Source: UBA1941 sp046329555
Lineage (GTDB): Bacteria > Bacteroidota > Bacteroidia > Chitinophagales > LD1
Reading direction: 5' to 3'
Assembly (NCBI GenBank): GCA_046329555.1
Contig: JAXLUK010000003.1
Span: 500,396 to 564,395, forward strand
Length of the DNA stretch: 64,000 nucleotides
Below are positions 51,225 through 58,016 of the stretch, piece by piece. Position 1 is the stretch's first letter. Every line of letters starts with the position of its first letter. A program made the position numbers and the translations under genes. Below the pieces are notes generated by a model. It was not told the DNA's origin, did not search any database, and worked only from the letters and a program-made list of their open reading frames with translations.

Positions 51225-53723
51225 CTACTGCGCCACTAATTTTCGGGTGCTGCGCAAGGTTCCGTGATCATACCAACTTACCACGTAAACCCCAGACGGA
51301 AAACTGGCTTTATAGTGCACCAGTTTGCTATTAACGGAAATACGATCCATCAATCGTCCAACGGCATCGGTAATGACCAATACCTGCTGACCGTCTGTTT
51401 CCGGCATATTAAAATGCACTGTTTCACAAAAAGGATTCGGTTCAACAGAAAAATCTGAGGTAGTAACTGATGATATCCCAAGGGCAAAACAACTGCCATT
51501 ATCAATATTCGCCTGCGGATTGTAATTGCCGGCTTGCGGATTGGTGCAGCCATATACCTTAGCCACACAACTGCCATTGTTCACATTGGCGGCAGCGCTA
51601 TAATTGATGGATGCCGTATCGGTGCAGCCATACACCTTGGCGATACAATTGCCATTGTTCACATTGGCTGCAGCATTGTAATTTATAGAACCCGTATCGG
51701 TACAACCATAAACTTTGGCCACGCAGCCGCCGGTATCTACTGTAGCAGTCGAATTGTAGTTGACGGAACCCGTATCTTTACAACCATAAATCAGCGGATC
51801 CAACAACATGCGGTAAACATTCAGTTTACCATAACCGAAACGATAATTGGGCACATTGCTGGTCGTAAACGTATCCTTCTTAGCGGTTTTAATCACCGCA
51901 TTTTTGATTTCATTATACGCGGCATTCGGATTTTTTTCAAGGAATAAAGCAACCGAGCCTGTCACCACAGGCGATGCCATGGAAGTGCCGCCATTTCGGG
52001 TATGTAGCGAACCATAACCTACTTTGAAACCTTGCGATGAACCGATGAGTAAGGCAATATATAGCGAATCACCAGAAGCCACGGTGGTGCTTCCCGTAGC
52101 GGCAATATCGGGCTTCATGCGGCCGTCGCGCGTTGGGCCCAATGATGATGTTGCAAATTTATCGCCAACCACTTCATTGTATGGCGAAACAGTAAGGTTC
52201 ACATAATTGCTGTCTTTATCCAAATAACCCGCGCGGCTGGAATAATTCGCCACAGTAATCACCTTGTCGCTGCATTGCCAGCTACTCACCATAGTTTTTA
52301 ATGAATCGCCACCGCGGTATTGCGGCGAAGTGAATCCGCCGGGCAAGGCTGTAGGTAAACTAGACGTATTAATCAGTGATTTGCTGGCCCATAAATCAAA
52401 GCGGCCCTGGCCAATAGTTTGCAGGCGCCATAAATTGGTTGTTACCACCGGCTTTATTAAGAACTCGATGTGATACGTGCCGCCTAATAAGGATGCCAGA
52501 ATGGAATAGTTACCCAACTTCGTACTGCCATTAAACAAGGAATCATCAATTTGTACCCCACTGCCTTGCGCCGGATTAAAATCGGCGATGACATTGAAGT
52601 ACCGCGTACGGCCCAGAAAGGTGGGTGTAGTATTATCGCAACCTATGGCAAACTGCGCTTGCTTAAACTGCGCCGTATCCGCCCATAAATCGAAATACAC
52701 TTGTGTTGTTGCCGTGTTATACGTAAACCAGGTAAACTGTGAATCAGTGGGCGATAAATTGTACGATACATGATGCTTGATAGCGCCGCCATTGCCCGCT
52801 GCCGCTACCAGGGAACGTCCGCGTTTCGCCATCAATAAATTTTCAATGAGCTGCGTAGTAAGGTCGTTGCCATCATGACTGCCGTAATAAGTACCCTGAC
52901 TGGTATTGATCACGCAAGGCATACCTAATGCATCAGCGCGCTTAAACACATAGTCAACTGCATCAGCCACCTTAGTAAGAAAGTTATTCGATGCAAAATC
53001 TAGGCGCACAATAACCATATTGGCGTCAGGTGCCACGCCGGTATATTTGCCTGATAAGAAAGGATGCGTTGCTACCGAATTGCCATTGCCGCAGGCAATA
53101 CCCGCTACGTTGGTACCATGACCCTGATCGCTGGAAGGGTCGGTTACCGGACAAGTACCGCTGTTGATGGCGGCAGAATCCCATTCGCTGCCGTAGGCGT
53201 AAGGCGAAGGTGCCGTGCCAGAGGTAAGCACCTGATCCCACACATAACGAATGCGTGTTTTACCATTAGCCTGGCGAAAATCGAGATGTGGCAGGTAAAT
53301 ACCGCCATCAATAATACCCACCACTACATTACGCCCCTTATAGCTTTGCGTAAGCGGTGCAATACCTTGTTGTACGCTGTCGATGTTGTTTCGAATCCGC
53401 GCGGTATCCATTAAAGAAACACCGGGCGCATTGCCGCTTTCAATTTGCCAGATGAACGGCTGTGCGGCAAACTTTCCCAATTGATTGAAGGGAATGGCCA
53501 CTGAAGCTATATTTCCGGCGGCAAACTTGAAAACACCGCCACATTGTACCGTCCACCGGCTGATTTGCGTTACATCGCCTTTCACCAGCAGCGGCCGTAA
53601 GGTGGTATTGGTTTTAATTTCTTCGGAAAGCACCGCCTGAGTCAGGCGCAAATCGTATCGTGTAGCGCGCTGGGCCACCAACCCTGTTTGCCACAGCAAG
53701 AATAGTATCAACCATTTCTTCAT
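51225..53723 (-). CDS. Subtilisin-like serine protease with T9SS type A domain
   Basis: An 832-residue secreted S8 peptidase with a signal peptide (MKKWLILFLLWQTGLVAQ). The catalytic triad is visible: Asp139 in IIDGGIYLPHLDF, His202 in GHGTNVAGIACG, and Ser581 in NGGTSMASPVVTGSVALF. A beta-sandwich insert lies at about 330-480. After the catalytic domain come four Cys-containing repeats of about 28 residues (YGCTDTGSINYNAAANVNNGNC type, shortened here). The end is a type A T9SS sorting domain (VEPNPFCETVHFNMP, VLVITDAVGRLMDRI, FPSGVYVVSWYDHG, STRKLVAQ). It probably works outside the cell; the substrate is unknown. Confidence 0.95.
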   Translation of the reverse strand: MKKWLILFLLWQTGLVAQRATRYDLRLTQAVLSEEIKTNTTLRPLLVKGDVTQISRWTVQCGGVFKFAAGNIASVAIPFNQLGKFAAQPFIWQIESGNAPGVSLMDTARIRNNIDSVQQGIAPLTQSYKGRNVVVGIIDGGIYLPHLDFRQANGKTRIRYVWDQVLTSGTAPSPYAYGSEWDSAAINSGTCPVTDPSSDQGHGTNVAGIACGNGNSVATHPFLSGKYTGVAPDANMVIVRLDFASNNFLTKVADAVDYVFKRADALGMPCVINTSQGTYYGSHDGNDLTTQLIENLLMAKRGRSLVAAAGNGGAIKHHVSYNLSPTDSQFTWFTYNTATTQVYFDLWADTAQFKQAQFAIGCDNTTPTFLGRTRYFNVIADFNPAQGSGVQIDDSLFNGSTKLGNYSILASLLGGTYHIEFLIKPVVTTNLWRLQTIGQGRFDLWASKSLINTSSLPTALPGGFTSPQYRGGDSLKTMVSSWQCSDKVITVANYSSRAGYLDKDSNYVNLTVSPYNEVVGDKFATSSLGPTRDGRMKPDIAATGSTTVASGDSLYIALLIGSSQGFKVGYGSLHTRNGGTSMASPVVTGSVALFLEKNPNAAYNEIKNAVIKTAKKDTFTTSNVPNYRFGYGKLNVYRMLLDPLIYGCKDTGSVNYNSTATVDTGGCVAKVYGCTDTGSINYNAAANVNNGNCIAKVYGCTDTASINYSAAANVNNGSCVAKVYGCTNPQAGNYNPQANIDNGSCFALGISSVTTSDFSVEPNPFCETVHFNMPETDGQQVLVITDAVGRLMDRISVNSKLVHYKASFPSGVYVVSWYDHGTLRSTRKLVAQ

Positions 53724-53845
53724 GAAGAAACTTTGTAATGAAGTTAAGCAAAAATGAACAATTGTTGCAGTGCTCCGCCCCCAGCGCCCGCTCTAAAGCG
53801 TTGCGTACTGGTGCCTGAAAGCGTAAGCGGGCGCAGCGAAAATCC

Positions 53846-53952
53846 TTTTTTGTAGCAGGCCCGGGCTTAGACTTACGATTTTGGAACATTGGTCTTTTTA
53901 GGGCAAATGGATGTTGGAAAAATCGTAAGTCTGCCTTGCCTGCTACAAAAAA
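53846..53952. repeat. Long imperfect inverted repeat
   Basis: Two arms of about 45 bp face each other around a 20-nt centre. TTTTTTGTAGCAGGC (53846-53860) pairs with GCCTGCTACAAAAAA (53938-53952). AGACTTACGATTTT (53869-53882) pairs with AAAATCGTAAGTCT (53919-53932). AACAT (53885-53889) pairs with ATGTT (53911-53915). The middle of the arms differs. It may be a MITE- or REP-like element, or a transcription-end structure. No transposase is nearby. Confidence 0.8.
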
Positions 53953-53972
53953 GATTGGAGCGCAGCACGCGA

Positions 53973-53993
53973 CCCCCGGGTTTATCCCGGGGG
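53973..53993 (-). terminator. GC-rich hairpin after amt
   Basis: CCCCCGGG (53973-53980), loop TTTAT, CCCGGGGG (53986-53993): a perfect 8-bp stem about 40 nt beyond the amt stop on the minus strand. No T-run follows, so it is a strong hairpin but not a classic intrinsic terminator; a REP-type palindrome is the alternative. Confidence 0.6.
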
Positions 53994-54032
53994 GTACGCC
54001 ATCATTTTGATCTTATTTTTTTTGGAAATCAG

Positions 54033-55349
54033 TTAACGCTGCTCCGGCCGTTTTAGTTTATACGTTTCGCCATGTTGTGAAAAATCGAGACCGGCGGCCT
54101 CAGCTTCCACGCTCACGCGCATCGGAACAATCCAATCAGTAATGCGGTACAACACATAAGAGCCGCCGAAGGTGAACACACTCACTACCGCCAGGCCTAA
54201 CAAATGAAATGCGAACGTATGCCATTGGCCGTAAAATAAACCCACCTCCTTTGCAAAAACGCCGGTGAGCAACATGCCCATAATACCGCCTACACCATGA
54301 CACGGAAACACATCCAGCGTATCATCCAGATTGGATTTGTTCTTTGCGCGCACGGCCAGATTCGACACCACAGCCGAAATAAATCCGATAAACAACGCCT
54401 GTGGAATCGTCACAAAACCCGCAGCAGGCGTGATAGCCACCAGACCCACCACGGCGCCAATACAAGCGCCCATGGCCGACACTTTTTTGCCGCGCGCCGC
54501 ATCAAAAAATATCCACGCCATCATGGCCGCAGCACTGGCTACCACCGTAGTAGAAAACGCCAGAATAGCCGTAGCATTAGCGCCTAACGAAGAACCTGCA
54601 TTGAAACCAAACCATCCAAACCACAACATGCCCGTACCCAAAATCACAAAAGGAATATTGGCTGGTTCGGTGTGTTTGTTGTCGGTAAACGTACTGCGCG
54701 GTCCCAGCATGATCGCGCCCGCCAGGGCTGCGAAACCGGCACTCATGTGCACCACGGTGCCACCGGCAAAATCGAGCACGCCCCATTGATGCAAAAAACC
54801 CTGCGGATGCCAGGTCCAGTGCGCCAGCGGACAATAAATAAAAATGGAAAACAAACAGATGAACAGCAGGTAGCTATTGAATTTGACGCGCTCGGCAAAA
54901 CTACCGGTGATGAGGGCCGGTGTGATGATGGCAAACTTGAGTTGAAAAATGGCAAACAGCAACAACGGCAAGGCCGGAGATAATTCAGGATGGGTTTGCA
55001 GACCCACATTCCGAAACATGAAAAATTGAAGCGGATTGCCGATGAGTCCGTGAAAACTATCGCCAAAACACAAACTAAAACCCACCAGCACATACAACAC
55101 CGTTATCACGCCTAAGGCGATGAAACTTTGCAGCATGGTAGAAATAATATTTTTCTTGCTCACCATGCCGCCGTAGAAGAAAGAAAGTCCGGGTGTCATC
55201 AGCAATACCAGTCCTGATGCCGTGAGCATCCAGGCGATATCGGCTGGATTGACCTGGCTGGAAGGTGTGAGATCAGGGAAAGGCAGGAACAGGCCCATAC
55301 AGCAAACGGCGGCCAGCGCCACAAAGGAGAGCACAAAGCGTGTTTTCAT
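54033..55349 (-). CDS. amt: Ammonium transporter
   Basis: A 438-residue Amt/Rh channel. The start at 55349 (MKTRFVLSFVALAAVCCMG) gives a signal-like first helix as in the Amt family. Eleven or so transmembrane helices can be read, with the family signatures WMLTASGLVLLMTPGLSFFYGGMV, the DFAGGTVVHMSAGFAALAGA signature with its conserved pore His, GMLWFGWFGFNAGSSLGA, and FPCHGVGGIMGMLLTG with the second pore His. A glnK gene is not seen here. It is divergent from tilS with a 44-nt gap, so promoters must lie partly within neighbouring starts. Confidence 0.95.
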   Translation of the reverse strand: MKTRFVLSFVALAAVCCMGLFLPFPDLTPSSQVNPADIAWMLTASGLVLLMTPGLSFFYGGMVSKKNIISTMLQSFIALGVITVLYVLVGFSLCFGDSFHGLIGNPLQFFMFRNVGLQTHPELSPALPLLLFAIFQLKFAIITPALITGSFAERVKFNSYLLFICLFSIFIYCPLAHWTWHPQGFLHQWGVLDFAGGTVVHMSAGFAALAGAIMLGPRSTFTDNKHTEPANIPFVILGTGMLWFGWFGFNAGSSLGANATAILAFSTTVVASAAAMMAWIFFDAARGKKVSAMGACIGAVVGLVAITPAAGFVTIPQALFIGFISAVVSNLAVRAKNKSNLDDTLDVFPCHGVGGIMGMLLTGVFAKEVGLFYGQWHTFAFHLLGLAVVSVFTFGGSYVLYRITDWIVPMRVSVEAEAAGLDFSQHGETYKLKRPEQR

Positions 55350-55393
55350 TGCTTGAAAAATACAAAACAGTTTTGCTTTCTTCACCTGCGGTT

Positions 55394-56737
55394 ATGTTGA
55401 TATCTGCCACACAAGGATTTTTAAAGCAATCGCGCATTTCGCTTCAGCGAAAGCGCGTTTTGCTGGCTTGCAGCGGCGGGTTGGATTCCATGGTGATGCT
55501 GGAAGTTTTCCGGCAACTGGGCGTTTCGGTGGGTGTGGCGCATGTGCACTTCGGATTGCGCGGAGCCGATGCCGATGCCGATGCGGCCCTGGTGCAACGC
55601 ACGGCGGAACAACACGGCCTTCCGTTTTATTCCGAGCGCTTCAACACCAAGGCCATAGCCGAAGCGCGCAAAGAAGGGATACAGGCCACGGCGCGCGAGC
55701 TGCGCTACACCTGGCTGGAAAAAATACGTATAGAACACGGCTATCACTACATCGCCACGGCACACCACCGCGACGATAATATTGAAACGGTTGTGATGAA
55801 TTTTATTCGCGGCACCGGTATTCGCGGATTGAAAGGCATGTTGCCGCGGCAACAGCGCCTCATCAGGCCCTTGTTGTTTGCTACGCGCAAAGAATTATCT
55901 GCATTTCAGCAGCAACATCAGGTGGCGTTTCGGGAAGACCGTAGCAATCAGGAAACCTACTACACCCGGAATAAAATACGTTTAGAACTGTTGCCGAAAA
56001 TCAGGGAAATCAATCCAGGATTTGACGAGACCCTGAGCGCGCAATTTCCGGTGATGCGGATGTTGGCGGGATTGTACGAACGCCATATTCAAAAAGAAAC
56101 CCGCGGCTTGTTTCTCACCCGGGTCAAGGAAGTTTTTATTCCGTTGTTGCGATTGAAAAAAGTGGCCGATCAACGATCGGTTTTGTTTGAGTTTTTGAAA
56201 GACTTTGGATATAACATCGCGCAGGTAGACGCCATATTAAAAAGCACCGAAAAACAATCGGGCAAACAATTTCTGAGCGGGCAAGCGCGGTTGATTAAAG
56301 ACCGTCGTTTTTTAGTGCTGGCGCCGCTGGAAGCAGCCGCCGCATCGGTGTATACCATAGATGAGATTCCGTGTACGTTGCAGTTGCCCAATGGCAGATT
56401 GGAACTAGCCTGGGCTGATGCAGACAACACGACCATTCGCAAGGAAAGTTGTTATGCGTACCTCGACCAACGCCAGGTGCAACTGCCGCTCACGTTGCGG
56501 CATTGGCAGAAGGGTGATTATTTCTATCCGTTTGGCATGGAGCGCAAGAAGAAAAAGCTCAGCAAGTATTTTAAGGATGTAAAAAAGCGGCTGGATGAAA
56601 AAGAACAGCAGTGGGTGCTTACTTCAGAAGAGCGCATTTTATGGGTAGTGAACGAGCGCAACGACGACCGCGCCCGCATCACGCCATCCACCACCACTAT
56701 TTTACGCTGCACATGGCACGACAGGGCAACGGAATAA
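55394..56737 (+). CDS. tilS: tRNA(Ile)-lysidine synthetase
   Basis: A 447-residue enzyme that converts C34 of the minor Ile tRNA to lysidine, allowing AUA decoding. The PP-loop SGGLDSM is at residues 27-33, preceded by RKRVLLAC. The family's helical motif is ATAHHRDDNIETVVMNFIRGTG, and RPLL and EDRSNQETYYTRNKIRLELLP follow. The C-terminal TilS substrate-binding domain is present (WQKGDYFYPFGMERKKKKLSKYFKDV). The start at 55394 is preferred over 55340, which would run into amt. The last 25 nt overlap the epimerase gene. Confidence 0.95.
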   Translation: MLISATQGFLKQSRISLQRKRVLLACSGGLDSMVMLEVFRQLGVSVGVAHVHFGLRGADADADAALVQRTAEQHGLPFYSERFNTKAIAEARKEGIQATARELRYTWLEKIRIEHGYHYIATAHHRDDNIETVVMNFIRGTGIRGLKGMLPRQQRLIRPLLFATRKELSAFQQQHQVAFREDRSNQETYYTRNKIRLELLPKIREINPGFDETLSAQFPVMRMLAGLYERHIQKETRGLFLTRVKEVFIPLLRLKKVADQRSVLFEFLKDFGYNIAQVDAILKSTEKQSGKQFLSGQARLIKDRRFLVLAPLEAAAASVYTIDEIPCTLQLPNGRLELAWADADNTTIRKESCYAYLDQRQVQLPLTLRHWQKGDYFYPFGMERKKKKLSKYFKDVKKRLDEKEQQWVLTSEERILWVVNERNDDRARITPSTTTILRCTWHDRATE

Positions 56738-57678
56738 CGCTCAGTTGGGAAGCAGGCGCACTGCAATTCCGATTTCCGTTTCGCATTGCGCATGGCATGC
56801 GTACGCATACCGATGTAGTGATGGTGACCGTGCAATACGAAGGCTTTACCGGAAAGGGAGAAGCCACCCTCCCGCCCTACTTGCCCGCCAATATCAACAG
56901 TACTATTGCGTATTTCGAACAATTACCTTTCCACAATTTACAAGCAGCGCTGGAAGCGCCCTTGTTGCAGCAGCCCTTGCTTGAGGCAGATACACCAGCT
57001 ACGCTGCTGCCTGCAATAGCCGCATTAGACATGGCCATTTGGCACATCAGGGCGCAGCGCAGCGGCATCACCGTGCGCCATTTATTGCAGTTGCCAGAGG
57101 AAGATACGGCTTTGAAAAGTTACACGCTGGCCGTGTGCGATCGCGCGGAGATGGAAGCGCGGCTGGAGCATGGTCGGTCGTTGGGATTTTCTTTTTTCAA
57201 ACTGAAGTTCGATGGGGTGCATGATGAACAGTTGCTGCGCGATTTCAGCATGTTGAGCGATGCGCCCTTTGCCGTAGATGTGAATCAAGGCTGGAAGGAG
57301 GTGGGGTATGCAAAAGCCATGGCAACAAAAATAGCAGATGCCGGCGGCGTGTTGATTGAGCAGCCGTTTGCGAAGGAGGATCGGGAGATGACACGGCAAC
57401 TCAGTGAGGCTTGCAGTCTGCCCATTATTGCCGATGAAGCGTTGCAGCGATTGTCGGATTTACCATCGGTTGCCGACGCCTTTTCGGGCGTTAATGTGAA
57501 ACTGCAGAAGTGCGGCGGTATAACCGAGGCGTATCACATTTTACAGCAAGCCAGGCAGAAGGGATTAAAGACCTTAATGGGTTGTATGTCGGAGTCGCGA
57601 ATTGGTTGCGAGGCCGCGGCGGCATTGTTGCCGTTGTGTGATTGGAATGATTTAGACGGGCAATGGTTATTGATGTAG
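56713..57678 (+). CDS. Dipeptide epimerase (L-Ala-D/L-Glu epimerase type)
   Basis: A 321-residue enolase-superfamily enzyme of the muconate-lactonizing subgroup. Catalytic signatures are the Lys-x-Lys pair in SFFKLKFDGVHDE, metal ligands Asp in FAVDVNQGW, Glu in VLIEQPFAKED, and Asp in PIIADEALQRL, and the substrate-specificity region VNVKLQKCGGITEAY. The DxD-containing C-terminal motif GCMSESRIGCEAAAALL fits L-Ala-D/L-Glu epimerases, which recycle murein peptides. The start at 56713 (MARQGNGITLSW) overlaps tilS by 25 nt. Exact dipeptide specificity cannot be read from the sequence. Confidence 0.85.
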   Translation: MARQGNGITLSWEAGALQFRFPFRIAHGMRTHTDVVMVTVQYEGFTGKGEATLPPYLPANINSTIAYFEQLPFHNLQAALEAPLLQQPLLEADTPATLLPAIAALDMAIWHIRAQRSGITVRHLLQLPEEDTALKSYTLAVCDRAEMEARLEHGRSLGFSFFKLKFDGVHDEQLLRDFSMLSDAPFAVDVNQGWKEVGYAKAMATKIADAGGVLIEQPFAKEDREMTRQLSEACSLPIIADEALQRLSDLPSVADAFSGVNVKLQKCGGITEAYHILQQARQKGLKTLMGCMSESRIGCEAAAALLPLCDWNDLDGQWLLM

Positions 57679-58016
57679 GCGGCCGCCGCCCGCGGCTTCG
57701 TACCTCGCCGCGCGTGCGGCGCCGGGTGCTTTGCTGCAAGTCCGCACTCGCTCGTACCTCGCTCGCTTGCGGGCTTTCCGCGGCGCCCCCTGCCGCGGAA
57801 GGAAGGGTGCGCTGAAGATTCAACAAACCAGTAGATTTACTGGAATCCGCCTAATAAATGGCATACACCCAAAAAAAATAAACCCCTCAATCAACCTGAT
57901 TAAGAAATGTTTGATTTCGCTTAAATTCACCAACTTATAAACCAAATCACCAAACAGTAGCCTTCCACGTACACATAGCGCGATGAACATGATTAATAAG
58001 TACCTTTGACCAACAG
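57679..58016. other. GC-rich intergenic stretch with a strong hairpin
   Basis: No gene is supported in these 338 bp. The first 140 bp (57679-57815) are far richer in G+C than the surrounding genes, with a repeated TCGTACCTCGC (around 57700 and 57752). They include a perfect 9-bp hairpin TTCCGCGGC (57776-57784), loop GCCCCCT, GCCGCGGAA (57792-57800). The rest is AT-rich and holds the hsdR promoter element. Confidence 0.6.
58001..58008 (+). promoter_or_regulatory. -7 element (TACCTTTG) of the type I R-M operon
   Basis: TACCTTTG matches TAnnTTTG and ends 8 nt before the hsdR ATG (58017). No clear TTTG lies at the expected -33 position. A very short leader is predicted. Confidence 0.45.

Larger units (their letters stand above)
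53724..54032. other. Intergenic region with a long imperfect inverted repeat
   Basis: There is no convincing gene in these 309 bp. They contain the long inverted repeat at 53846-53952 and the GC-rich hairpin at 53973-53993. Both lie downstream of amt on the minus strand. Confidence 0.6.

Noticed and set aside
53614..53889. Minus-strand ORF across the palindrome and the protease start
   Set aside because: It is formed by the inverted repeat and the antisense of other features, has no start-site signal, and resembles no protein.
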